Positions 12,271 to 25,053 are shown, numbered from the stretch's first letter. The stretch: DNA of 64,000 nt from Capitella teleta (GCA_000328365.1 KB306576.1:84507-148506); one strand, 5' to 3'. The notes: generated by a model not told the origin, from the sequence alone. Made by a program: numbers and translations.

Positions 12271-14428
12271 GTAATGCTTAACTTTGTCTCTAATCTCAAC
12301 CGTTACCTGTAACCTTGCTACATGGATAATTCGTCAGGTATGTGATCAACCTACTCATGAGACGATTATTTCGACGGTATTTTGTTTATTTGCAACTTTA
12401 TTCTGATAACAATTTAATGCAATACATAATATGATGTTCATAGTTTTTTATGGATCATTGTGACGACAGTCGTTTATCATTTGGACCAGACATGACCTAT
12501 TTGTACTTCCACGTGTTCCCAGACTTCCTCCCATGAGGAAGAACCACGTAAAGGAGGTCGCATGCACTTGAGGATCCCTTTGCCTCGCAAGTAATTTCGA
12601 CTCCATTGTGTTTGGAGGGTCTCTTACTGTAGCGGTTGCGACATCTGTCGGCCATACAAGCAGAGTACAGGCCTTTCTCAGAATAACGAACAGTATTCGA
12701 ATGCATTGACACGTGGCTCCATGTTTCGACGGTTATTTCGGGAACATCATGAACACGAGACGAGATCATTGTGTGCAGCGTTCAACTACCGAACTACCAC
12801 CACGAGGCTTCATTCTATGTTTGCGTCTTACAATAAGCTGAAACCATCCCAAGAATAGCTAAGTCATCGAGGCATTCGTTTCTAATACACAATGCATCAT
12901 AATTAATTTCACTCTTTTATGAATAATTCGCAGAACCTGTAAAAGTAGTGAAAACGAATGAGCCCGAAGTTGTAGGTGCATAATGAATTATTGATGAATG
13001 ACTTTGTAATGTTTTCGGGATTTCCATTCTAAGCACCAATATTTACATTCATCATAATTATAAGCGAAAGGAAAACAGCGTGGTTGATATCACACAAGAG
13101 AATAATGACTTCTACTGGCCTATGTGATTAAAATATCGAAGTTTAGAAGATAGATAGATAGATTAACTTTCGTAGTGAATATAGCACATTCAAAGGGATG
13201 CCTATACTTACGGGCCATGGGGCCTGTTGTTCGGAACCGAGGCAGTCCTAGGAATTAAAAACTTTTTCCATAATACTTCAACAAGTAACAAAACACCAAA
13301 ACAACGATAAAAACATTTATTTCTTTTTCACAATGGAATTCGCTTGAAGTACAAATTATACGCCTGAGCATCTCAAATCCCGTCAAAAGCAATTTGACTT
13401 CCCCTAAAAAGGTATACGTACTATGTGCCATTTGGCAGCGCCACACGCAGCAATCGGTTTCCAAGAAATGGAGGATTATGTTCTGCATGAATACTGATGA
13501 AGTATTTACTTTGGTGATGCTTAGACTTTGTTTGGCATCATCATGTTTCATTTTTTATTTACTGCAATTATTACTCAAATTCATTATTTTCAAATTTGTG
13601 GGGCGGGGGTCCTTAGTTCTTCGGTGCGTGATCAATTTTCAAGGTACAACGTTCAAATTGTCAGCCACCTTAAGCACCGCCTAAGTGCTTGGTCACCTCC
13701 TCCATTTGCACACTTTGAGTGGGTGAGAATGAGAACAGGTGGTGATATCCTTGCGACTCCATCAAAATTGGTCATTGAATGATCCACAAAAAGTAGGGTC
13801 ACGTGACGAAGAGGCCTCATTTCAACCACTATGCGTGTGAAGAATATAACCCATCTCACATCACGGACTAAAGCTTGATTCATTGACATTGTATTCCGGA
13901 ACAAATAAATATCATTATGGAAACAAGTGAAATTCAATATAGCTCTGCAACACTCAATTCATCCAATCAGATTATCTACATCTGGTCGCTGGTTTTTATT
14001 GTAACCATTGACAAGTACAATAAATATGCAATAACTTGATCAAGTTCGATGATGTTTACACAGAGTGTTTCAAACATGAGATACCTACAGATTAGCTTCT
14101 GGGTGGATCTTACGTTTATTATCGAAGCGTTGTCAGCAGTTCGGAATGTGTTTACCTGGTAAAGAACGGCCTCATAAACGAGGTGTTTAAGCTGAGTTGT
14201 GTTGGTGCCTGTGCTACTTGCAACGCCTTCTTGTTTGTTGATATGGATGCAAAATGGGGAAACGGTGGCCAGGTGAGGCTCATCATTCCAGGTGATGTTG
14301 TATTGGGAAACGAGAGCTCTGTCACTCAGAGGAATTAATTTATGACATATTTGCTTTACAAACTTAACAGTGTATTGAAGATATGCTTGATGCATATTTA
14401 ATATACCAAAAACTTTTATAACATATAC
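12271..14428. other. Non-coding stretch, no gene seen
   Basis: The largest frame is minus 13976-14395 (139 codons, opens with Met). Its translation shows no signal peptide, membrane segment or known motif, there is no promoter or poly(A) signal arranged around it, and a chance frame of this size is expected in 64 kb. A short GATA repeat is present near 13149. Confidence 0.4.
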
Positions 14429-14463
14429 GTATTTTTATTTTTATTTTTATTTTTATTTTTTTT
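14429..14463. repeat. (ATTTTT)n simple repeat
   Basis: A short hexanucleotide array of five to six units that ends in a T run. Confidence 0.9.
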
Positions 14464-14469
14464 TGTGAC

Positions 14470-16080
14470 TATTGATCATGTGACAGGATAGTGCAATGCA
14501 TTTTAACCAACATTTGATACGGACAATATTCATTTTTTTTGCACAGTATACATTTACAAAAGCATTGCCGATTTACGCAAACACACCCTCACAGGTAGCG
14601 ACACCTGAGAGAATGACAGCATATGCACGTGCATTTGCGAGTTGGAATATGGAATGAGTAAATGGATCTCCATCGATTTGCCCCAATACAGTGCCAGCAT
14701 AGTCAGTGATTTTGCATCGTTCATGTCTCAGCCATCGGGCGGCGATCAAAGAGGCCCGGCAAAGGGATGCGATCAGCATTTACACCAACATTGAATCCCA
14801 GAGGATCGAAGAGGATCGAATCCATCAGCGGTCGATGTCAATCTGCTGCGGTGAGGAGCATCGTGCTAAGGCATAGCAGCTTGGTCTCTCACGATGCTCT
14901 CTCCGCTCTTCACAATAACGTCCCATTGAACAGCGAAAGGCTCTTTCTATGTTCTTAGATAAATAGCCTCTCGAAACAAACACGCATTCCCTCGGCAGCT
15001 TGCTACCAACGGGCCAGAGGCCTGCCATAAGTCTTGGATGTTCAGAGGCCTTTTGTTTGAGTGCCGAGTGTGAAATATTCATTGGGGGGATTTCGGCTAT
15101 GCTCAGCTCACGTACATCACTCTCTGATCATTGAGAGAGCTTAGAGCCCTCGAAGACGTCGCTCTCCCCAACACCCTGCTCCAGATAAGTGAAATATATG
15201 CTTCGGAATTTCGCCTCGGAGAGCATCTCAAATACTTTAGCCAGTGACATGTTTGATCCACCTTTTCTCTAGGCCAAGCGGTAGATCCTTCCTCAGAGAC
15301 CAATTTTTGTTGTTAAAAAGGGAAATGGACCATTTTGCATAGCATTCAATTGCTCTATTCTGTTGGAAAATTCATAGCTCTTGCATGAAAAGGAGTTGCA
15401 CTGTTTTTGCAGGAAGCAAATATTGGCCCCGTGAGACTAAAAAAAGAATCGCGTGTTCGCCCTAACAAAATGAATGCATCTAATAACATGAAACGCTGAC
15501 ATTGGGTCATTTGACAGCAACGCCGCTTGAATGCGTCCTCTGCAATAATCTTCGAGAGGAGCGCGCTGTTGTGGGCTGTTTGCCCAAAGGCTTTTGCCGG
15601 TCGCCAGACAGTGGTCGCCCTGCATCACAGCCTCACGAAGGAAAGCCAATCAGACCTCTTGTCAAGCAGTGGATCCTCAGTTCCCTTACCCCACGAGGTG
15701 GCGGCACAGGACTTCCGCTGGCTACCTGCGCAGTGAACTCGGAGAGCGAAAGCTTGATGGAGTGGACGCCGGAGTGTGCAGCATGATTACTTGGTGACCT
15801 GAGTTCCAAGCTGATCGCCGCTTTGTCAGCTCATAAGCCGTTCATTACGAGACTATGCACAAAGCTTGAGACTGATCTAGAGCGACCGCTTGCTCACGGG
15901 ACATCCTTCTTCATTATCAGGCAGCCGCTTCGAGAGTTCATCGCTGCGACAGAAACCCAAAAGGCGTCTCTGTAAGCTAATCGCCAGGCTATAATCAAAG
16001 TGTAATGTAATTACATTTTTGTGGTGCGCACGTTGCACATAAGGGGGTTTGATGGCCCGTGCATGGTGCTCGCCGTCTGC
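14470..16080. other. Somewhat GC-richer non-coding stretch upstream of a promoter candidate
   Basis: This block has more CpG-containing sequence than its surroundings and many overlapping short frames on both strands (for example plus 15502-15786, minus 14825-15082). None has a known domain or splice partners. A small duplication of aggatcga occurs near 14803-14820. It may be regulatory sequence of the downstream promoter. Confidence 0.35.
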
Positions 16081-16103
16081 CGCCTGATAACAAGCGTCCT
16101 GAG

Positions 16104-16202
16104 TGCGCATGCGCACTGCTGGCCCGTACGTAGCTTCCCCGATTGGGTCAGGCTGCGAGGTGAGGGATAAAAGGCACGGAGATCGGAAACACGTGCATTT
16201 GA
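16104..16202 (+). promoter_or_regulatory. Promoter candidate: NRF1 palindrome, CCAAT and TATA-like box
   Basis: A perfect NRF1-type palindrome TGCGCATGCGCA lies at 16104-16115, an inverted CCAAT box (GATTGGG) at 16141-16147 and a TATA-like GATAAAAGG at 16166-16174. An initiation site would be expected near 16197-16202 (gtgcattt). The order and spacing are those of a plus-strand RNA polymerase II core promoter. The nearest plus-strand gene is the aminergic receptor, whose coding exon is preceded by a good splice acceptor at 23,079, so this could start an untranslated first exon ending near the CAG/GTAATT donor at 16534/16535. Motifs are seen; the link to the receptor is inference. Confidence 0.4.
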
Positions 16203-16539
16203 GTGGAAGCGAAGACTACGGTATACAGTGAGCAATAGCCGAGTGTGGGTGGTCGACAGCTCTGAACTCACTGCGGGATCTAACGCCACGCTGCTCTAAC
16301 GCCGTCCGTCGCCATCCACGCAGTTCCCCTTCTTCGACCCCATTTCTTCAGGTCGCAGCTCTCGGACACCCCTTGCAGCCGGCCTTGGTTCGGGATCACG
16401 GGCAACAGGATTTAAATGCCATCCGTGATTGGCGTTCGGGAACTCCAGTTTCAGGATCCGTGTTGAAGGCATCTTTTGTGGGTTATCATTTGTGCAATAA
16501 GGACTTTCAACTTAATCGTGGAACAGTATGTCAGGTAAT

Positions 16540-18200
16540 TGCAAAAGCCTCTTTCACTGGTCTTCTCCCCCTCTATAAGATCCCCTCAATTGGCAGTTAT
16601 TTATTTTTAGATCGTCTTTCATATCGTCTTCATCTTTTTGCCTTATTCTATTTTTTTTCCTCCTCTTCAACGATGATGAAGTGGAGGGTACAAGTGGAAA
16701 ATGAATGGATCCCAGATGACGTATGGCCGAATTGAGCCGGTATCGCCTAATTGAAGTCTCAAGGACTGATATTTCTAGTTAGTTTTCTTCCTTTGTGGAG
16801 CTATCCTATTGTAGCCCCATTAGACTGTGCTATGCTCTCTAATTTTTTTTTCTTCGTCGAGTGTCAATCTCGTTATAAGAAGTCGTCAAGTGCAACTGGT
16901 TTACCAAAAAAGTGTATGCTTTAGTTATGTCCATTCCAACGCCCATCACCAGATTGCATACGTCTCACCATTCATCAAACTGATCCTCTACAATTCCCCA
17001 TGGTGTCCAAGTCGATTGAGTCTGTCCATTTCAATGTTGTTGACGTCATTCCATTGCTCACGCCAACATCCTCTCATGCAGTCTATGCAGGGGTTCTGAT
17101 TTTGCAAATTTCAGATTCATTGTCAAACTGCGACTCCCAATGAATCTTAATTTTGCAGATTTAGGACCCGTGGCTGTTCATCGCATGCCGGGCCAAGAGG
17201 GAGGCAACTCTGATAGACCTCCTGAAGGAGCGGGTCCCATTCATCATGTTCCCTAATAGGCATGTCAAATCGGAAATCTTTTGGAATCACTTCTGGTGAG
17301 AAAGGCGGAGATACCTAAGCATTGCGAGGCGATGAATCTATTGGCATCTCGATTCGTGGCTTCTGCTTAATTTCTCCTTGAATTGCGCAAATAGTCGCCA
17401 GCGAAATTGGACTTTGGAGAATGGGGAGCATCCGGAGGGCTCTCTTCAATGGACGAGTATGGATTGGATGCCGTTGTCAGTGCTTCTCGCTGCTGACCCC
17501 GAGGTCAAAGGTGGGTCCGTCTTAGGATCGGTCCGCACTAATGGTCGGATGTTGTAGCCATGTATTCATCCGAACGATTGCAGTCAGCAAAGAGACAACA
17601 CAAGTGTTTACCAATTACATTGACAACATCGGAGTGGATCCAAAGTGTATCTCTCTTGTGGGCGTGCGTTGACACTCGAATTTCTGTTGCATTTAGGCAC
17701 CATATTTGTCACAACGTGTATGGTTGACTATTGGTGCACAAAAGTCAGCCTGTGTTTCTGTTACTGGCGCAAATCTTTTAAATTGCACTTAATTCGAATT
17801 TTGGTCTCGTATCATTTCCGCAATTTCGTTTGCAATATATTCAAATGTGATTCGTCTTCTTATCAAATGTATCCACCCCTGTATTATCTGCAGCAATTGC
17901 CATTCATCTGAATATATTGTGTAAGGTTTTCTTAAGTCTGATGGTAGTAATATTTGATTAATGGGAGTATAGCACTCAGGGTAATTCTGAATAATAGTAG
18001 GCGCGTTACCTCCATGGTGCAATTGAATACCATGTGAGTGGTTCCATATCGATTGTACGTATAGCCTCGAGTATTGTGCTCTGATATCGCCGTTGTATAG
18101 ACGTGGGATGACATAACCTCCAGTGAGTAGGACGAGTCTTAAGATCCACGCAGAGCAACAAACCACCTTTTTTTTGCACCAAACGAACATGCACTTGTGG
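16540..18200. other. Non-coding stretch, possibly intron
   Basis: No convincing exon. The minus-strand frame 17789-18247 (152 codons) starts in a homopolymer and has no known domain. If the promoter at 16.1 kb drives the receptor, this belongs to its first intron. Confidence 0.35.
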
Positions 18201-18236
18201 AAAAAAAGAAAAGAAAAAAAAAAAAAAAAAAAAAAA
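18201..18236. repeat. A-rich homopolymer tract
   Basis: A run of A with a few interrupting G. It may be a retroposon tail, but no flanking duplication or body sequence could be identified. Confidence 0.8.
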
Positions 18237-18239
18237 GCA

Positions 18240-21200
18240 CCGCACAAATCATGTTGGCAACAACACGAGTGAGAGCTGAGGATTTAGGCGTAGTATAGTT
18301 GTACTTGCGTTAAAATGAAGCAAGAACAACGGTGTTTAGTATCATCCCGGATTAGCACCAACAGCTCCCTAGGTCATACATTGGCTTTCTATTGTAGGCG
18401 ATGAAAGAGAAGCGGCGAGAATAAAGGCGGAAGATCACAGGGATCCGCTTCGGTACATAAACCAAACACACGAATGTCTAATCAAGGCTGGTCAAACGCC
18501 TAAGCTATAGTGGGGCTTCGTGTTTACTGCTTCGATGTATGTGCGAAGCTGGAGTTTCATCGCTCTATCCCAGGTTCAATTGCTGTGCATTCACGTGGTT
18601 GCATTGGGGTAAAGTTCAATGCATTGTTGTCATTTGTAGATATTTATCTCTGTTACCTGGATAGATACTGAAGAAAGTGTGAATAAAACCCAACATTGCT
18701 ATTCCTATCAACTGAACGAAACTTGATTGCACTAATTATTTTTCTTTGCGATATTTGAAACTTACAAGAGTGTTCCTGAAAGCCCTATTTGTTACTACAG
18801 TGTAAAACCGAAAGGACACTTTCCCTTTGGCATAATGTTTTCAAATTACAGCCACGCAACCAGGGCGAATCAGAGCGGGCAAGAAGGCCTTCTTCCGCGT
18901 AATTACACTGACATTTCCCAGCCATGCAATCCTCAGACATGAATTAGTTGCAGTATCATTGTCCTTGATCGTTAATTGAAACCCCCCTTTTGAATCCGTG
19001 TACCTCTCAGACCCCTCTCCACTGCGCCCGATGTGAGCTCCTAAATTCGACCGGGACGCCGCTGTCGAATCTCTTTTCAAGACAGACACAATCAAAGGCT
19101 TTGTGAGAGTTTGTTGGATCCGCCAACAGAGAGGATTTGTTGACCTCAATTATCCACCAGAATACCTGCCTCTGACAGCACAATAACAAAGTGAGGCTAC
19201 ATTACTCCCCCTACAAAGGCCATCAAAGTGACTCGAAGGCAGAACCATATCCATATTTTTGGAGCCGACGACAATGAAACTTTCCTGTGATCGTCATTCA
19301 TTGGATTCAATTGCGTCTCGTTGCAATCTGGTTCGGCTATTGATGACCAAATGAGCCTTTATTATACCTTACTGACGGATCTGCGTGGAGTCATACCTTG
19401 GTCATGGCCATGGAATTCTCAAAGGAATCGATGAGATGGATACTTTACTGACTGGCCTCGATCATTAGTGTCCATTGATGGACGTTTATAGCTGAGGTTA
19501 ATGCATTCAGCGTTACTGGGGTCCATGTCCTGTCAAGTGATTCGACGTCATGCATCTGTATTCTAGGATGTGCTTGTATAATTCCATCTCCGATGATTAA
19601 CGGCTCAATAATCCTCGATTATGTTTACATGCGAGTGGCTATGCTCTACTTTCTTGTATGGTATGGGACGTGTGTCCTTAGCATACAACACGAGTGTGTT
19701 CCTCTTATCATTCGTTGATACTACTCAAAAATCGGTGTTATTTGCTGTGCTTTTATGTTGGGGTATTTAGCTCAGAAAAAAACCTTGCAAAGAAACCTTG
19801 GTGTAATACAATAATAATGCTTTCAACTTTCAATGCAGAACACTGAGCATACGCCTATTGCACTTCCTGAAACGCTCGCATAAACCTCTCAAGTTACATA
19901 TAACTGCGATGAGTCTGAAAAAGAACACACCAAAACATAAGAAACATTGACATTGGCCCTGCATAGAGTGTATGAGCCTACTGTAGTGATTAATATGGCT
20001 CATAAGCGAACAGCCGCTGATTCAAAGCTGCAGTTTGTAAGTTTGCTCACGCGTTCAGATGCATTGAGCAGGAGTAAGTAGAGATTGCATGCGAATGGAC
20101 CCGCGCTGCTCAGGAGTAATATTGCCATGCTGCCAGGGGTGCCCACTACTCAGGTAATTTCAGGCACCTCGTGAAAATCACATGCAGAAAATATCCAATT
20201 TAGTTGCCACGCGTGTTTGCCCTCTCCGTATTGCTATGCGTGATTCTGGGCGAAGTATTCGCGGCGAGGGAAATTCAGAGGCTTGCTTTTGCTGGATGCC
20301 AATCTGCATGGCTTTGATTTGTATGCAGAATGTGTTGGTCGATCCCCCGGCCACTTTGAATGCTGCTGACAATAACAAAGAAACACAAATAGAGCCGCTT
20401 TGACATTGATGAATGGAGACATTGTAGTATCGCGTGGTTCAATATGTTGTTAATTGGTCATTATAGTCAGCAGGCCTGTATTCAACGTAAAGAGTTTCTT
20501 ATAACTCGTTTGGGACTCATTTGGCTCGAGAATGTTTTGCAACCACGTGCATTCTCGGTATGAGCAGGGATATTTGGGTCTAATGGCCTAAAGTACCTAA
20601 ATTTTTGTCATCTGGGTATTCTTTGCAAAGCAGATCCCAGCGGACCAACATCAAAATTGCAGGATAGGCCGGGTAGCTTGCATACACCAGATAATTGGAT
20701 GTTGTGCTCTCAGACCTTTATAAGATAACAAGACAGATATTAGTTATTAATAACTCATGATTAACTTCAAAATCATATTCCTCGACTTCTATATAAGTAT
20801 TCCTCGACTTCAAAGTCAAGTGCCAGAGGTGTCGCGTGTGGTGCTTAATTAAAACAAACATACGTTTATAAAGCAAGTACATTGCATGTCCTTTCGCCTA
20901 AGTGCAACACGACAACACACCAATACACCTGCCTGATCAGCGAGGCGTGGCAACATCTGGGAAAGCCGATCAGCGGAGGCCTGGCAGACTGTCTATTATG
21001 CATTCGAGCCATGCTCACCCTGCCCGAATTGCAAGCGTGTAAAATCTATTAGGCTGCTGATTAAGAATCTGCCTCCTGCACTTAATAGAAAATAAGCTAT
21101 GAAAATGGGGTCTGTGTTTGTGACTGGCATGGCTGATAGCAGGGCCGTCCCCGTCTACCCTCGCACGCTCATCGAATCGAGGGCTGGTGAGCGTTTTCTA

Positions 21201-23079
21201 ATTATCAATTGTTTCTTCCCTGTCCTTGAGACTGCCCGTATTCAATCAGCATGGGCCAATCAAACGCCGACAATTGCATTGCTATTTATGGTCACATTTC
21301 TGAGCTTTCTGTGAAACATAATTCTTGATTGTAATGCGATTGGTTGCCGTGCATCACTGGCCACCAAAGTCGATTTGCCAGGCCCGCACTGTTTGATTGT
21401 GTTAATGAACACCCACCTTGTGAATTCGCACTTCTGCACTGACGGTCTTACATGCATGGAAGCCGTTGCAGGCACGATGTAACAGCCCTTCTACAAAGTG
21501 CATACAGCGGATATTCCAGCAACACGGTCTATTACCCATTCTGAACGGATCGTTTCCGCGCCAATACCTCCGTCTGTTTGTCGCGTGGTGCTCCCAGGCC
21601 TGTCAACACCCTCTCCGATTCCCAACCCTCGCGAGGCGTGCAAAGTTCCCACCTTTGGGATCAAACTGTTCCCAGAAAATCAAGAAATTAACTCTGCTGA
21701 TGACGTCAATTCAACAAGAAGCATGTTCATCTTTGCGTGCACACTAATCATTATCGACTATGCTTACAGTGTAATAATACGAAGTATATTCTCTTTCGAT
21801 TCCGTTGATACCACCAGCCATCAGAAGCACAATTAATTGCCTACTGCCTAGTTTGATAGCGAACTATTTCTATGCAAACGCACCCGATGTTATGAACTCT
21901 ATTGCCTATAACCCCCGGTGCAATGGCGCGATGCCCTGTGCTTTCTACCCTTAACGGACATCACCCTCATATTTGCATATAATCCTCTTCACTGACCAGA
22001 ACGTGTGGTGTCCAAGCGTCAATGTCTTTATCGCACGACCATAACCTCCCACTTCTAGTAATGCTCGCCAAACCGGTTCCTCAGAATGTCATCATTCTCG
22101 GATAGGAGATTCCTTCAGTCCATGAATTTTACACTTGGTGCTTGGTCGTGAAAGCACTCATGGTCATTGGTGCTTAACAGTGTAAGTCTCCTCTGATTGA
22201 AATTCACCAAACAGATATCCAAAACAATATCCAACAGTGGTTTTGCCAGAATTGATATTCTTCTCATCTCTTCCTTAGTGTGGCCTTAAGACACTTAGGA
22301 ATCGATAGCTTGCTCGATTTGAATAATTGAGAAGCACCTGCAGGGATATTAAATAGGAAAGGATTAAAATTTCAAAACTCCTGACAAAATATGGGAGTTT
22401 CTGTTGAGTTTTTGTATCAACAATGGAGTCCTCAGTGTAGCTCACTCCTGTCCCATAATCATGATTATTTCAACATTCACTCTCATAAATTACTTCCTTA
22501 TTTTCCTTTCGTTTTCCTTTTGTTCAGCACAATCTCAGATTGTTATCGTGTGGGGTGAGCCATTCTGTCGAATAGGCTAGTCTATATGATGAGTTAATAT
22601 GGTTTGGTCTGCTTATTGAAGCATTAAATTACCAGTTCCCTCTGTGTCTCTTGTCCGAAAAGGACTGCCGTCCCCGTTAAATTAATGACTCACTATACCT
22701 CCATCCCCTTCATGAACATAATATCATATGATCTCCCTCGTAATTTCCTTACACCGTGTCTTGTATCGACATGCATAAAGCGATTTTGCCTTAGCAAATG
22801 TTGATTAGTGATGCAATATATCTTGTATGCCCCATTAAGTCTACTAGACTTGGTCGCACTCTCTTGCATTCAAGACGCTATGACCAATGTTATCACAAGT
22901 GCTTACCATCGCTATTAGGGCGACCGAGATTTTGTTGCGACACCTGCTCGTGTTAGTTTTGCCACTTTACGTTTTCGTGCATGTGTAACGAACAGCAATG
23001 AGATGCACGCAGATGCTATCACCTACAAACAATGTTTTATACTTTACACTGAAACTAAAATGTCCCAATTCTCTTGCAG
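18240..23079. other. Non-coding stretch, possibly first intron of the receptor gene
   Basis: No exon is supported. Visible details are a 14-base palindrome AGTTATTAATAACT at 20742-20755, a repeated attcctcgactt near 20776 and 20802, and short frames without domains. The stretch ends in a polypyrimidine tract and AG at 23,078-23,079. Confidence 0.4.
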
Positions 23080-23232
23080 ACGTCGCCGGTCGCTTCCGCA
23101 GTCAATTGTGCAGCCGCCAGTTCCTGCCAGCCACCTGGACGTCGTCGCTTCCCTAATTGCCCCTGATTATTCCCATCCAATTAGCTCCCAGCGGCAATCA
23201 TCATTCTTGTAAGCAGTGGGTTTGACAGGCAG
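23080..23232 (+). other. 5' untranslated part of the receptor coding exon
   Basis: The string tgtcccaattctcttgcag ends in a consensus 3' splice site at 23,078-23,079. From there to the start codon the receptor frame contains an in-frame TAG at 23,182-23,184, so translation cannot begin upstream in this exon. This supports the ATG at 23,233 as the first usable start and implies at least one upstream non-coding exon. The acceptor is predicted from sequence only. Confidence 0.5.
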
Positions 23233-25053
23233 ATGGCAGTCTTCACCAGAGAGCCAATGGCTTCATCGTCAGCCTCCATGGATGGATACAAACCGATCCT
23301 AGCCAGTCAGTCATTGGATAAGATCGTAGCGACAACCCGGCGATACGAAGACCACTCTGCAGATGCCATGTTTGAAAACGTGTCAGGATCGCATTTACTC
23401 ATACGAGATCCGTTCGAGGACAATATCACTGTCAACATATCGCTGGGTTTTGATGGCTTCCCCTACCCGAGCCGTTATTCTTGGTGGCACATAATCATAG
23501 CTTCGTTTATCGTCACAGGCATCATGCTAGTAATCGTGATCGGCAATGGACTAGTCGTCATTGCCATTGCGAAAGACCGCCAACTAAAGGGACTGCAGAA
23601 TTGGTTCATAGCGTCTTTGGCAGTCAGTGACTTATTTGTGGGACTTCTCATAATGCCGCTATCGTTGGCCAATGAACTCATGGGGTACTGGTACTTTGGA
23701 ACAGTGTTGTGTGAACTATGGTTGGCCACTGACGTTCTTCTGTGCACTGCATCCATCCTGAACCTGTGTCTCATCTCACTCGACCGGTACTGGTCCATAA
23801 CCAGGGCCATCAGTTATGTGAGGCAACGGACCAAAACGCGCGCAATTGTGATGATCACGCTCGTTTGGCTGCTCTCCATGATCCTATGTTTCCCCCCTCT
23901 GGCGGGATGGAAGCGCCCTCAGCCATCCATTCATGGTCTCCCTCTTTGCGTGCTCAGTAAGGAACCAGGATATGTTGTGTATTCCACTGTGGGATCGTTC
24001 TACATCCCACTCATTGTCATGATTCTCGTTTACTTCAAAATATTTCTGGCTGCGCGAGAAAGAGCTCGTCGCAATCTTAAGAAACCAAACGCACTGCCCC
24101 CAACAAACGGGAAATCATCGTCGACTACCAGCTTCAGCAATCCATCTCGTCAGATGGAAGACCACGGAAAGCTTAGCCCGACTGCCGAGATGAATTCCGA
24201 CGATGAGATGTCCCAAATGGATACCATGATGCCTGACACGACCGCAGTTCCTGACACCGAGGTGACGTCTGGGGTGGAATCGACGACGGACCCTGAAATG
24301 GGCTACAAGATGATCTCGGTGACAAACCATGGAGCAAAACTTCTTACTCACGACGAGCAGCGCAAACTGCTATCGGAAGACACCGACTCTGATGCACACA
24401 AATCGCTCGGTGATAAAACTAAGCACATTCATTTCAGTGAGGAAACGGATTCCGATTCATTGAGTATAAAACACGTGCCAAATAAGGGTATGTACACTCA
24501 GGCCTTGCATGAAGACAATTTGGAGCCTCTACTCGAAGACGTCAACCACGAGAACCAGTCTTCACCTAAAGGAATGCTCCCCAATGTTAAAGTATCAAGC
24601 GATGACCACAAACACAATGGTGGACGTACGGACGGTAACAGTAACACCCCGACCAAGAAATTTCTCTCGCCCAGCTACATCGCGAACATGGGCACCAACT
24701 TCGCCTATCGGGGCGCCCACCCTAAGGTAAAGAAGCATCACCACACACACCATTCTAAGGATGACCCCGATCGCCAGAAACGCAAGATTGCCAGGGCTCG
24801 TGAGCGTAGAGCAACCATCGTACTTGGCATCATCATGGCGACGTTCATTGGTTGTTGGTTGCCGTTTTTCTCTATCTACTTGATCGCCTCGTTGGCAAAA
24901 CTAAAAGCGCCTGACTCCGTGTTTGCTGTCATCTTCTGGCTTGGGTATGTGAACAGTGCTTTAAACCCTATAATCTACACCATCTTTAATCAGGATTTTC
25001 GTAAAGCTTTCAAGAAAATCATCTTTGGTCGCCGGCGAGGAGGTGGTTTTTGA
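23233..25053 (+). CDS. Aminergic G-protein-coupled receptor, alpha2-adrenergic/octopamine-like
   Basis: A 606-residue class A receptor of the plasma membrane, encoded without introns. Seven membrane segments lie at about 86-112, 124-148, 160-182, 204-225, 249-272, 527-552 and 562-584. Hallmarks: Asn105 (TM1), Asp133 (TM2), amine-binding Asp167 (TM3), DRY at 184-186, the Cys160-Cys239 disulfide pair, TM5 serines 251 and 255 for catechol or phenol hydroxyls, CWLPFF at 541-546 and NPIIY at 578-582. The N-terminus has NIT and NIS glycosylation sites at 64 and 68. The third intracellular loop is very long (about 273-525), rich in Ser, Thr and Asp, and ends in a basic RARERR stretch typical of G-protein coupling. 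The 22-residue tail lacks the usual palmitoylated cysteine. Similarity by eye is closest to alpha2-adrenergic/octopamine-alpha2 receptors; 5-HT1- or dopamine D2-like cannot be excluded. The start follows an in-frame stop; further Met codons lie at residues 9 and 16. Confidence 0.95.
   Translation: MAVFTREPMASSSASMDGYKPILASQSLDKIVATTRRYEDHSADAMFENVSGSHLLIRDPFEDNITVNISLGFDGFPYPSRYSWWHIIIASFIVTGIMLVIVIGNGLVVIAIAKDRQLKGLQNWFIASLAVSDLFVGLLIMPLSLANELMGYWYFGTVLCELWLATDVLLCTASILNLCLISLDRYWSITRAISYVRQRTKTRAIVMITLVWLLSMILCFPPLAGWKRPQPSIHGLPLCVLSKEPGYVVYSTVGSFYIPLIVMILVYFKIFLAARERARRNLKKPNALPPTNGKSSSTTSFSNPSRQMEDHGKLSPTAEMNSDDEMSQMDTMMPDTTAVPDTEVTSGVESTTDPEMGYKMISVTNHGAKLLTHDEQRKLLSEDTDSDAHKSLGDKTKHIHFSEETDSDSLSIKHVPNKGMYTQALHEDNLEPLLEDVNHENQSSPKGMLPNVKVSSDDHKHNGGRTDGNSNTPTKKFLSPSYIANMGTNFAYRGAHPKVKKHHHTHHSKDDPDRQKRKIARARERRATIVLGIIMATFIGCWLPFFSIYLIASLAKLKAPDSVFAVIFWLGYVNSALNPIIYTIFNQDFRKAFKKIIFGRRRGGGF

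Noticed and set aside
13976-14395. 139-codon minus-strand frame
   Set aside because: No motif or gene context; most likely chance.
17789-18247. 152-codon minus-strand frame
   Set aside because: It begins in a homopolymer T run, has no recognised domain and has no promoter or poly(A) context.
23475-24351. Frames on the minus strand and in other phases inside the receptor
   Set aside because: They are shadows of the receptor coding sequence.
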